Below, one piece after another: positions 1 through 7,171 of a stretch of 10,986 bases of DNA; the stretch's first letter is position 1; every line of letters starts with the position of its first letter. This stretch comes from CAYTTR01 sp964440805 (lineage in GTDB: Bacteria; Acidobacteriota; Aminicenantia; Aminicenantales; Aminicenantaceae). Under the pieces are notes generated by a model. It was not told the DNA's origin and ran no database searches. It was given only the letters and a program-made list of their open reading frames with translations. The stretch is taken from positions 1 through 10,986 of the forward strand of contig CAYTTR010000051.1 in assembly GCA_964440805.1 (NCBI GenBank), in the 5' to 3' direction. The position numbers were made by a program, and so were the translations under genes.

Positions 1-1062
1 TTTGATCAAGTCTTGAATGGTTCTCTCCACAAGATTTTCTTTGTCGATTTTTCTGTTTTGGGAAAAAGACACTTCGGCGCTGACTGCACTTTTTCCCTCC
101 GGAACCATGCCCGGAGATTGATTCTGATAATACCCCAGTTTGTGAAAAATAATGTCTTCTTCCGGATAATAAACCCGGTGTTTGTCTGAAATCTCAGGCC
201 GGTCGATCCCGATATTTACTATATAAAGGGAGGTCCATCTTAATTTTTCAGAAGCTTTCCTTACTTCCGAAGGCACAGAATCAACGGCTGCAATCAATTC
301 CGGCAGCGGGATGGTGGAGACCAGTTTTTCATAACGGCCGGTATTCTTTCCATTTATCTCAAATGATTTGTTTTTCACAGAAATCTTGTTCACTTCGGAT
401 GAAGTGTGAACATTTTTTAGAAAAGGAACAAAAGAGTCGAAAATAGACTGAATCCCTCCTTTTCGGGGATAGATGAATTGGGCATTAATCCCTATGCACC
501 GGGGCGACATTTTCAGACTTCCGTCTAAAACCTGTTCCAAGGTGGGAATGGGAACAAACTTACCCATCCAGTCCAGGGTCATTTCTTTTAAAGGAACCGC
601 CCACTGTTTCTTGTTAAAGGGAATCATAAAGTGCCGGGCTATACCTTTGCCGAAAACCTTGTATATAAAATCTGCAAAATCCGTGAAATTACCTGGCTTT
701 TCCCCGTATTTTAGCTTGGCTTCCATCAGTCCCAAGAGGCATTCTTTGACCACCTCGACTGAATGACCGTAGAGATTAGCCTGGAAAGGATAGCGGGAGT
801 AAATTCCTTTGGAATATATCCAGGCTTCCCTAAGCAGGCAGGATAAATTGTCCTTGAGCAGCTTATTGATCAGTGTTTTTACCTGTTCTTCTTTGGGATA
901 AAAAATATGTCCCCCGTAGTCAAAACTGAACCCATCCACTTTTTCCGTCCGGCATCCTCCTCCCACTTCTTCATTCTTTTCCCAAATTGAGTAACCTCTA
1001 CCTAAATAATAACCGCTGCTCAAGCCAGCCGGTCCGGCGCCTATTATGGAAACGGGCTCCAT
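1..1062 (-). CDS. FAD-dependent oxidoreductase, UDP-galactopyranose mutase/protoporphyrinogen oxidase-like (copy 1, 3' end cut by window)
   Basis: Reading the minus strand from ATG at 1062-1060 gives 354 uninterrupted codons to the window edge, so the C-terminus is missing. Residues 8-13 are a GxGxxG dinucleotide-binding turn (GAGPAG), followed by the acidic residue E28 that in this fold binds the FAD ribose, and a Gly-rich VGGGCR segment. Later blocks FDYGGHIF, YSRYPFQ, MIPFNKKQWAVP and EKLVSTIPLPEL match its upstream neighbour at 1064-2371 in order, so the two are paralogues. By comparison about 80 residues, including the second FAD-contacting motif, lie beyond position 1. Its start is one base past the neighbour's stop, with AAGGAAG about 9 nt upstream, so it is probably translationally coupled and last or late in a three-gene operon. 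Family membership is firm; the substrate is unknown. A role in modifying a sugar nucleotide or glycan precursor is inferred from the locus. Confidence 0.9.
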   Translation of the reverse strand, partial: MEPVSIIGAGPAGLSSGYYLGRGYSIWEKNEEVGGGCRTEKVDGFSFDYGGHIFYPKEEQVKTLINKLLKDNLSCLLREAWIYSKGIYSRYPFQANLYGHSVEVVKECLLGLMEAKLKYGEKPGNFTDFADFIYKVFGKGIARHFMIPFNKKQWAVPLKEMTLDWMGKFVPIPTLEQVLDGSLKMSPRCIGINAQFIYPRKGGIQSIFDSFVPFLKNVHTSSEVNKISVKNKSFEINGKNTGRYEKLVSTIPLPELIAAVDSVPSEVRKASEKLRWTSLYIVNIGIDRPEISDKHRVYYPEEDIIFHKLGYYQNQSPGMVPEGKSAVSAEVSFSQNRKIDKENLVERTIQDLIK

Positions 1063-1063
1063 T

Positions 1064-2371
1064 CTAAGCGCTTCCTTTCTTGGAAATTAGATTGATTTCT
1101 TCAGCTGTTTTTCTTCCGCTGTTCAGGCTGTGGTCCATGTTGAAATACTCCCATTCGCCGAATCTTCCGCAGGGAAAAATGCTGTTTTTCCGGAGAAAGG
1201 TATGGATTTTATCTACATTTTTCCGGTGATTTTTATCATATATAATGTAGGCATATTTGATATCGGCCACATCTGAAACCAGGATTTTATCGTCCGGAAA
1301 TAAAATTTTTGCTTTGATTAAGTCTTCCACCACCCGTTCGATGACGTTCTCACGGCTTAATTTTCTATATTTGGAATAAGAAGTTTCGGTAGATATTGAA
1401 CTGCAGGTGCCGGGGGTAGTATGGACTGAGAAATTCATGGGATAGCTTATTCTGTGGAACAGAAATTCGGGTTCATAAAAATAAACATAATGAAAAGGAC
1501 TGATGTTTTCTCTTTCAATTCCCAGATTGACACAGTAGACGGAATTATTTTCCAGCTCCCGGGAAGCTCTTTCAATCTCAGCCGGAACCTCATCGGCATA
1601 TCGAATAACTTCCGGAAGAGGGAGGGTGGAGACAAGCTTTTCGTAAAAGACTTTCTTCCGGCTTGTAAATTCCACATATTTTTTCTTTAAATAAATCTTT
1701 TTTGCTTCCACCCCTAAATTAACTTTTTTAATCTCAGGTACAAAAGCTAAGGGCAGAGCTTCTATTCCCCCGTGTAAAGGGTACCAGAATTCCTTATTAA
1801 ATCCGAACAGTTTGGGATTGTCTTGAAGAGCTCCTTCCAGCAGCTCTTCCAGCGTCAGCCTGGGGACTCGATTCCAGACCCATTCAAAATTCATCTCACC
1901 GGGGGGTACCGTCCATATTTTCTCAGCATAAGGAATCATAAGATGCTCGGCAATGCCGTCACCGAAATTCCATTTAATCCATTCTTCATAGTCCCGGGGC
2001 TTTTGCTCTGTTTTTTGAAGGGCTCTGAAAAAACCAACAATACAGTCCTTGACCACAGAAACAGGAAGACCGTAGAGGTGCGACTGAAAAGGGAACCGGG
2101 TATAAAGGTCATATTTTTTGTGATAGATATAGGCCTCCCTGGTCTGGAAATTTAAATTCTTAGGGAGAAGCTTTTTTATAAGCTGTTGGGTGTATTCGTC
2201 CTTGGGGAAAAGAATATGAGGCCCGTAATCAAATATAAAGTCATCTATTTTTATGGAGCGGCACAGACCTCCTGCCCTGTCTTGTTTTTCAAATATCTCA
2301 TACTCTTCTTTTAAATGATAAGCAGCGCTCAATCCGGATAGACCGGCACCTAAAATAACTATTTTGGCCAT
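1064..2371 (-). CDS. FAD-dependent oxidoreductase, UDP-galactopyranose mutase/protoporphyrinogen oxidase-like (copy 2)
   Basis: This 435-residue protein begins MAKIVILGAGLSG, with the GxGxxG turn at residues 8-13, E28 at the end of the second strand, and AGGLCR after it. Near the C-terminus the block FPCGRFGEWEYFNMDHS followed by SGRKTAEEI fits the second FAD-contacting motif of this superfamily, so the FAD site looks complete. I chose ATG at 2371 rather than an in-frame TTG at 2374 because GAGAG lies about 6 nt before the ATG but only 3 nt before the TTG. The gap to the upstream glycosyltransferase stop is 11 bp and the downstream paralogue begins 1 bp after this stop, which supports one transcript. 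Relatives include UDP-galactopyranose mutases and uncharacterised oxidoreductases of polysaccharide clusters. A mutase or other redox-assisted sugar modification is possible, but nothing here fixes the substrate. Confidence 0.92.
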   Translation of the reverse strand: MAKIVILGAGLSGLSAAYHLKEEYEIFEKQDRAGGLCRSIKIDDFIFDYGPHILFPKDEYTQQLIKKLLPKNLNFQTREAYIYHKKYDLYTRFPFQSHLYGLPVSVVKDCIVGFFRALQKTEQKPRDYEEWIKWNFGDGIAEHLMIPYAEKIWTVPPGEMNFEWVWNRVPRLTLEELLEGALQDNPKLFGFNKEFWYPLHGGIEALPLAFVPEIKKVNLGVEAKKIYLKKKYVEFTSRKKVFYEKLVSTLPLPEVIRYADEVPAEIERASRELENNSVYCVNLGIERENISPFHYVYFYEPEFLFHRISYPMNFSVHTTPGTCSSISTETSYSKYRKLSRENVIERVVEDLIKAKILFPDDKILVSDVADIKYAYIIYDKNHRKNVDKIHTFLRKNSIFPCGRFGEWEYFNMDHSLNSGRKTAEEINLISKKGSA

Positions 2372-2382
2372 CAATATCTCTC

Positions 2383-3333
2383 TTAATTATCTTTTCTCTC
2401 GCTTTCTATTCTTCGAATCCGCTTTAAAATCTCTTCAATCAGTTTACGGTTGGAAGCAATTAAATCCGAAAGAACAGCCATCACCGCCAGTAAAAAACTG
2501 GCGATTAACAAAATAGCCGTTAATATCAGCGACTGAATATGGCCCTGATGTTCCCCGATATAGATAAAGTAAAGAAATCTTACCCCCGGAATCATGCCCA
2601 GGATAAAAAAAATCAAGGCTAAAATTAAAAATATTTTCAGGGGCTTGTACATGGTATAGCTTCTCAGAATAGTGGCTCCGGAGCGCTTTAAAAAACCGAA
2701 CAAGCTGGTAATAAGCCTGGAATCTCTGATTTTTTCATTGGTTCTTATGGGAACGCTTTTTACGGCAAGTCCGATGTGTCCTGCTTGAATCAGAGTTTCC
2801 AGAGTGTATGAAAAATCAGAGAGAACATTTATTTTTAAAGCTGCTTCCCGGCTCATAGCCCGGAATCCACTGGGAGCATCCTGTATGTCTGAGCGGGACA
2901 AAACCTTGACAATAAAGCTTCCCATCCTCTGTAATTTCTTTTTAATCCAGGAAAAATGTTTTATAGATTGAGTTTGCCGGTCACCAACCACAATATCTGC
3001 TTCTCCCTTAATTATGAGCTCAATAAGCTTGGGAATATCTTCTCCCTTGTATTGATTATCTGCATCTGTGTTGACAATGATATCAGCGCCGTGAATCAAA
3101 CAGGCTTCCAGACCGGCTGAAAAAGCGGCTGCCAGCCCCCGGTGCTTTCTGAATTGGACAATGTGGTCCACTCCTTCTCTCCTGGCTACTTCGGCCGTGT
3201 TGTCTTTGCTGCCGTCATCAATAACCAGGGTTTCAATCTGATCAATCCCTTCTATTTTCTCCGGCAGGTCCTGAAGAGTGACGGGTAAATATTTAGCTTC
3301 GTTATAACATGGTATTTGTATAATAAGCTTCAT
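2383..3333 (-). CDS. Membrane-anchored family 2 glycosyltransferase (polyprenyl-phosphate sugar synthase/DPM1-like)
   Basis: The 316-residue protein opens with a GT-A fold: IQIPCYNEA at residues 5-13, the nucleotide-binding VIDDGS at 37-42, and the metal-binding D90-A91-D92 inside NTDADNQY. QDAPSGFRAM at 151-160 is typical of the dolichol-phosphate mannose synthase-like subgroup. Two hydrophobic segments near 232-255 and 266-290 should anchor it in the inner membrane, with a basic, helical C-terminal tail. Family members move a sugar from a nucleotide donor to a polyprenyl phosphate or lipid-linked acceptor at the cytoplasmic face. It is first in the operon with the two FAD oxidoreductases. 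Upstream are a good promoter (3406-3434) and a leader hairpin (3352-3392). The Shine-Dalgarno before ATG is weak (AGAAG), so the hairpin could matter for translation. The exact sugar and acceptor cannot be told. Confidence 0.92.
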   Translation of the reverse strand: MKLIIQIPCYNEAKYLPVTLQDLPEKIEGIDQIETLVIDDGSKDNTAEVARREGVDHIVQFRKHRGLAAAFSAGLEACLIHGADIIVNTDADNQYKGEDIPKLIELIIKGEADIVVGDRQTQSIKHFSWIKKKLQRMGSFIVKVLSRSDIQDAPSGFRAMSREAALKINVLSDFSYTLETLIQAGHIGLAVKSVPIRTNEKIRDSRLITSLFGFLKRSGATILRSYTMYKPLKIFLILALIFFILGMIPGVRFLYFIYIGEHQGHIQSLILTAILLIASFLLAVMAVLSDLIASNRKLIEEILKRIRRIESERKDN

Positions 3334-3351
3334 TCTACTTCTAATCCAAGC

Positions 3352-3392
3352 TAACCTGAACTATTCAAAAAAAGCCGATACTTTTCAGGTTA
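3352..3392 (-). promoter_or_regulatory. Leader inverted repeat (stem-loop) before the glycosyltransferase operon
   Basis: TAACCTGAA at 3352-3360 and TTCAGGTTA at 3384-3392 are a perfect 9-bp inverted repeat separated by 23 nt. In the minus-strand transcript the loop carries a run of seven U, and the 3' arm ends 18 nt before the ATG at 3333. It could be a 5'-UTR hairpin affecting ribosome access or attenuation, or a DNA operator. It does not resemble a riboswitch I recognise. The repeat is seen; the function is inferred. Confidence 0.5.
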
Positions 3393-3405
3393 ATAAACTT
3401 CAAGA

Positions 3406-3434
3406 ATAATAACAAAAATTACTGCCCCTGTCCA
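3406..3434 (-). promoter_or_regulatory. Sigma70-type promoter for the glycosyltransferase/FAD oxidoreductase operon
   Basis: On the minus strand a -35 box TGGACA (3434-3429, 5 of 6 to consensus) and a -10 box TATTAT (3411-3406, 5 of 6) are separated by exactly 17 bp. Transcription would start near 3399, giving a leader of about 66 nt that contains the inverted repeat at 3352-3392. Confidence 0.6.
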
Positions 3435-3487
3435 TAAAATGTAAGGAGAAGCATCTCTAATTCCGGGATAGAGTTAGTATTTATTAA

Positions 3488-3633
3488 GAGAGGAAGGGTA
3501 TGGGATGAGGAATCCCCTGTGAGGGCTGAGCGGGCACGGTTCCTCTCCGAAGGAGAGGAGAGCGAAGCCCGAACGGGAGCGAGATTCCTCACTAAGGAAT
3601 CGAGCGGGTGACGAATCCCATACCCTTCCTCTC
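3488..3633. repeat. 146-bp MITE-like palindromic element with perfect 19-bp terminal inverted repeats
   Basis: The outer arms, 3488-3506 (GAGAGGAAGGGTATGGGAT) and 3615-3633, are exact reverse complements over 19 bp. Inside are a TCCTCTCC/GGAGAGGA hairpin with a GAA loop at 3541-3559, a GATTCCT/AGGAATC hairpin with a CACTA loop at 3583-3601, and a further copy of the latter arm, GAGGAATC, at 3507-3514 that offers an alternative pairing. CCCT/AGGG (3515-3525) could form a fourth small stem. The element is G+C-richer than its flanks, encodes no transposase and shows no clear target-site duplication. It sits between two divergent promoters. A non-autonomous mobile repeat (MITE or REP/BIME type) is the best reading; a structured RNA is an alternative. 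Copy number cannot be judged from this window. Confidence 0.75.
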
Positions 3634-3675
3634 ATTTCTGTTTTGGAAATGCTTCCACTGTGAGGCAATTCCGTC

Positions 3676-3705
3676 TTGACTGGAAATGTTTGTTCTATGT
3701 ATTAT
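3676..3705 (+). promoter_or_regulatory. Sigma70-type promoter for the flippase gene
   Basis: A -35 box TTGACT (3676-3681, 5 of 6) and a -10 box TATTAT (3700-3705, 5 of 6) are separated by 18 bp. The predicted start near 3712 would leave a short leader of about 27 nt before the TTG start at 3739, which is preceded by GAGAG with a 7-nt gap. Confidence 0.5.
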
Positions 3706-3738
3706 GTCTGAAACACCAAGCTGACTGAGAGAATATAT

Positions 3739-5199
3739 TTGGAAAAAAAACATAGAATCATCAAAGGAGCAATCTTTCTTTTCATAGGAAAAATAGGAAA
3801 TCTCCTATTCTCTTCCCTCCAGCTCATTCTTATACCCAGAATCTTAGGCCCAGCCAATATGGGATTCTTTGCCTATTGGCTTTCAGTTTACTTTATTATC
3901 GGCCGGATTCTGGGATTAGGCGGCCAACAAATAGCCATGAGGAATATTCCAGAGCTGAGGCTTAAAAACAAGTCCTCAATCCCCACCCTGATCTTAAAAA
4001 CGGCCTCCGTTAAAATTCCGGTGTTTCTGGTTATTCTGGGGGGAGGTCTTGTCTTCTGGTCCCAGGATTACTCTTATTTTCTATTAACGGCTTTGGCAGC
4101 TCTTTTATTTTCTTTAAACCTTATCGGCGAATCAGTTCTTTACTCCTTTAACCGGATGGGACTTTATGCCTCTATCCCCATTATAAGAATTGCCGCCCGG
4201 GTTTTTTTAGTTATAATTCTGTTTTATTTATTTTCCCAAACCGGAATTATTGCCGGGGTTTTCGCAGCTCCCCTGTTAGCCTTTCTGGTGACTTTGTTTC
4301 TGGTCTTTCCCCTTCTCCCACCCAAAAAAACAGCCCTGGAAAAACCGTTCGGTCAATATTTTTCCTTTGGTTTCTGGATTTATCTTAGTGTAGTCATTCA
4401 AGGAATGATTCTGTGGAGCATTCCTATTTTAGCTGAACTTTTCGGACAGAGCCTGGAAACCATAGGCTACTTTGGAATCGGAGTACAAATCTGTTTCAGC
4501 GCCACCCTGTTAATCTATTTCATCAGTGAAAGCATCCTGCCCTCTCTGGTGGAATTCAGAATTATCGATACCAGTAAATTTCGAGATTCTTTAAGATTCG
4601 CCTGGAAGTATACCAATGTTTTTCTTTTTCCTCTGGTTATGGGGGGATTTGTCCTGGCTTCTCCCTTGATAAAATTTGTCATCGGCAGGGATTATTTAGC
4701 AGGCGCTCTGATTATAAAACTTTTTTTTCCGGCCATTATTTTTCTCTCCTGGATCCAGTTTCACACCCAAATTCTGTTTGTTTTTGAAGAAAAATTAAAA
4801 ATATTTTTCACCCATCTGGTAAATCTGGCGGTGTTTTTAGGCTCCTGGTTTTTCTTTGTAAAAACAGGGCAAATTGAACTTACCCCCTTAAGTCTCTGTT
4901 TGGGATCTTTTTTCTCTTATTTATTTATTCTCCTTCAATCACACAAACTGGAAAAAGTAAGCAAATATCTCCCTTACCTTCTTAAGCCTTTAGCGGCTGC
5001 CTGTCTCATGGGCCTGGTGGTCAATTTCTTTTCTGTTCACTCTTTTGCCCAACTTCTTTTGGCTATTCTTACCGGAGTTCTGAGCTATGGAATATTCTTA
5101 TTTGCCTTAAAGGGATTGGGGAAATATGACATAAAAATTTTCAAGGAGTTTATTTTAAGAAATAATAAAAATTTAAAAAACCAGGACCAAAAGGACTAA
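3739..5199 (+). CDS. Wzx-type polysaccharide flippase (MOP/MATE superfamily)
   Basis: The 486-residue protein is almost entirely hydrophobic, with about 12-14 predicted transmembrane helices. The N-terminal pattern, an amphipathic start, a first helix, then RILGPANMGFFAYWLSV near residues 34-50, is characteristic of the polysaccharide transporter (RfbX/COG2244) family. Such proteins move undecaprenyl-pyrophosphate-linked oligosaccharides from the cytoplasmic to the periplasmic face. The start is TTG at 3739: it has GAGAG 7 nt upstream, and the next in-frame Met (near residue 41) would remove the first helix. An A8 run lies in codons 2-5 (3743-3750) and a T8 run at 4721-4728. The gene ends tail to tail with the downstream minus-strand glycosyltransferase, the stop codons overlapping in CTAA at 5196-5199. 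The family is firm; which glycan it exports is unknown. Confidence 0.92.
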   Translation: MEKKHRIIKGAIFLFIGKIGNLLFSSLQLILIPRILGPANMGFFAYWLSVYFIIGRILGLGGQQIAMRNIPELRLKNKSSIPTLILKTASVKIPVFLVILGGGLVFWSQDYSYFLLTALAALLFSLNLIGESVLYSFNRMGLYASIPIIRIAARVFLVIILFYLFSQTGIIAGVFAAPLLAFLVTLFLVFPLLPPKKTALEKPFGQYFSFGFWIYLSVVIQGMILWSIPILAELFGQSLETIGYFGIGVQICFSATLLIYFISESILPSLVEFRIIDTSKFRDSLRFAWKYTNVFLFPLVMGGFVLASPLIKFVIGRDYLAGALIIKLFFPAIIFLSWIQFHTQILFVFEEKLKIFFTHLVNLAVFLGSWFFFVKTGQIELTPLSLCLGSFFSYLFILLQSHKLEKVSKYLPYLLKPLAAACLMGLVVNFFSVHSFAQLLLAILTGVLSYGIFLFALKGLGKYDIKIFKEFILRNNKNLKNQDQKD

Positions 5200-7145
5200 C
5201 GTCTCCTCTTTTTCTTTTCAAACTCACAGATCAAACCCACTTTCTTGCCCCAATCTTCCGGATACCAGTAGGTCCTAAAACGCATATCTTCATGGTCATA
5301 AGAAAGATTGGGGCTGTAGAAAGGATCAGCCCCAAAATCAACTCCGACATACTGGGGCCATTTTTTCCTAAGCCGGACTGCATTCTCCGCATCTTCGACC
5401 AAAGTGTCCTTATAATCTCTTGAGAAACGGGTCACCGATTCATAATGATAAAGCCTGGCATAAGGAGTATAGACATTCCAGTATCCCTTTTCATAGAGTC
5501 TGATGCCGAAATCTACATCCTGATAAGCCGGATCAAGTTCCGTATCAAAACCACCCATCTTTAAAAATAAATCACGCTTCACCATCATGCAGGCAGCAGT
5601 TACCGCTAACACATTGCGGGGATTGACCAGCCAGCCCTGAAAACCATATTCATCATCAAGCAGCCGGTGCGGATGGGCAGCCGCTCCCCCCAATCCCACT
5701 GTAATTCCGGCATGCTGTACCTTTCCGTTGGGATAAAGAAGCTTGGCTCCTACTTCTCCCACCTCAGGAAGCTGAGCATATTCCAGCATGGCAGTAAGCC
5801 ATTCGTTATTTATTACTTCGATATCGTTATTTAAAAACAAAACATAATCTGAATCCACCTTTTCCACCGCCCAATTGTTCAACCTTCCAAAATGAAATTC
5901 CTCATCATAAGAGAATATTTTGATGTTTTCTTTTTTCGACACCGTCTTTAAATAAGAGAAAGTGGATTTTTGGGAAGAGCGGTTGTTTATAAGAACGATT
6001 TCATAATGGGGATAAGCAGTCTTTTCCAGAATGCTTTTCACACATTTAGCCAAATAATATACCTTATCCCGAAAGGGAATGATGATGGAAACCCGGGGGG
6101 AATCTATTATTTCATATTTTACTCTCCAGGCTCCTTGATAAGCACCTTCCACTACTTCAGCCTTGATGTTATTTCTTTTAATCCAATCGGATAAAATCTT
6201 TTTTTGAGCCTTATAAGCCCAGTCCTTGGCACCGCTGTTTTTTTTGGCGGTGGAGCTTTCATAAACCCTCCAGTGATAGAGAATCTTGGGGATATGAACG
6301 ATATTCCGGCTGTGCTCGCTGAGCCTTAAAACCAAGTCCCAATCCTGAGCCCCTTCAGTGCCTTCTCTTACCCCCCCCATTCTTTTCAGAAGCTTTGTCC
6401 GGTAGCAGGTTACATGGGTGGTATACATCTGGGAGAGAATGGTATGAGGAGACCAATCCGGCCAAAAAGAGGGGCTGAATCGATTTCCCCGGTAATCAAC
6501 CTTATCAAAATCACTGTATAGAAAATCAACCTTCGGGTTATTCTTTACGGCCAGGGCCAGCTCCAGCAGGCAGTTTACTGAAAGCTCATCATCGCAGTCT
6601 AAAAAAACACAAAAATCACCCTCTGCCAGGGAAAGAGCGCTGTTTGAATTTTCAATTAAATTTATTCCAGAAGGATTTTCCAGAAAATTTAGTTTAACTT
6701 TATGCGGATGGTTTCTCTTAAAATTAAGCAGGAATTTTCTTATTTCATCCCTATTTTCAGTAGACCCATCGGATATACACAGTTCCCAATTTTGATAATA
6801 TTGTTTAAGCACAGATTCCAACGCCTTTTGCAGTAAATCAAGGGGTTTATTCCAAACCGGGAAAATGATAGAAAATTTAATACCGCTCCCCACAAAATCA
6901 TTCAACTTTCTCATATAGTCTTCATTAAGATATCTTCTCTCTATCTTCTTCTGCCAGTCCCTGAACTGAATCCGGCCGAATATTTGAGGATCAATTCTGA
7001 AAAGAACTCCCCGGTATATTTTTCTTATTATATATTTTACAAGACCGGACAGGCCTTCGCGTTTGTGAATAGTCCTCAACCGTACCAGGATAAAAGGAGC
7101 TCCCAATACAAATCTTTGATAAAGGCCCAGGAAAATCTTTATCAT
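5196..7145 (-). CDS. Two-domain family 2 glycosyltransferase
   Basis: The 649-residue protein carries two GT-A domains in tandem. Domain 1 covers about residues 90-300: FSIIFPVWNK at 91-100, SDGST at 125-129, the acidic FLDCDDEL at 181-188 as the DxD-like metal site, and QDWD at 267-270. Domain 2 covers about 350-590: VSIIIPFRD at 352-360, FLNNDIEV at 437-444 as the DxD-equivalent, and YQDVDFGIRL at 541-550. Each has its own donor-site signature, so it may add two sugars or make a disaccharide repeat; that is inference. Close types include rhamnosyltransferase-like enzymes of O-antigen loci. It has no clear transmembrane helix; the N-terminal 80 residues are basic and amphipathic and may bind the membrane. 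The ATG at 7145 is 26 bp after the barrel gene's stop, with AGAGGA somewhat far upstream (about 12 nt). A G8 run falls at residues 256-259. Its stop interlocks with that of the flippase. Confidence 0.92.
   Translation of the reverse strand: MIKIFLGLYQRFVLGAPFILVRLRTIHKREGLSGLVKYIIRKIYRGVLFRIDPQIFGRIQFRDWQKKIERRYLNEDYMRKLNDFVGSGIKFSIIFPVWNKPLDLLQKALESVLKQYYQNWELCISDGSTENRDEIRKFLLNFKRNHPHKVKLNFLENPSGINLIENSNSALSLAEGDFCVFLDCDDELSVNCLLELALAVKNNPKVDFLYSDFDKVDYRGNRFSPSFWPDWSPHTILSQMYTTHVTCYRTKLLKRMGGVREGTEGAQDWDLVLRLSEHSRNIVHIPKILYHWRVYESSTAKKNSGAKDWAYKAQKKILSDWIKRNNIKAEVVEGAYQGAWRVKYEIIDSPRVSIIIPFRDKVYYLAKCVKSILEKTAYPHYEIVLINNRSSQKSTFSYLKTVSKKENIKIFSYDEEFHFGRLNNWAVEKVDSDYVLFLNNDIEVINNEWLTAMLEYAQLPEVGEVGAKLLYPNGKVQHAGITVGLGGAAAHPHRLLDDEYGFQGWLVNPRNVLAVTAACMMVKRDLFLKMGGFDTELDPAYQDVDFGIRLYEKGYWNVYTPYARLYHYESVTRFSRDYKDTLVEDAENAVRLRKKWPQYVGVDFGADPFYSPNLSYDHEDMRFRTYWYPEDWGKKVGLICEFEKKKRRR
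6371..6378 (-). repeat. G8 homopolymer tract inside the glycosyltransferase gene
   Basis: The plus strand reads eight C at 6371-6378, so the coding strand has G8 spanning Met256-Gly257-Gly258-Val259. Slippage by one base would truncate the protein within domain 1. Poly-G tracts in glycosyltransferase genes mediate phase variation in some pathogens; eight bases is at the short end, so function is uncertain. Confidence 0.5.
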
Positions 7146-7171
7146 AGACTTACTGATTCCTCTTTTGCCGT

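Larger units (their letters stand above)
3334..3738. other. Divergent intergenic region with two promoters and a palindromic element
   Basis: These 405 bp separate the minus-strand glycosyltransferase operon from the plus-strand flippase. In order they hold a leader inverted repeat, a minus-strand promoter, a 146-bp palindromic element, and a plus-strand promoter, each listed separately. I see no convincing protein gene: an open frame on the minus strand at 3474-3668 is formed by the palindromic element itself. Confidence 0.85.

Noticed and set aside
473..766. Plus-strand 97-codon open frame
   Set aside because: It lies entirely antisense to the first FAD oxidoreductase gene, which has clear motifs in its own frame.
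2372..2374. TTG as start of the second FAD oxidoreductase
   Set aside because: The ATG three bases later has the better spacing to the GAGAG ribosome binding site.
3488..3633. Intact insertion sequence
   Set aside because: The interior is only about 108 bp and encodes no transposase, so at most it is non-autonomous.
3474..3668. Minus-strand 64-codon open frame
   Set aside because: It lies across the palindromic element and its composition follows that repeat; no ribosome binding site or homology was recognised.
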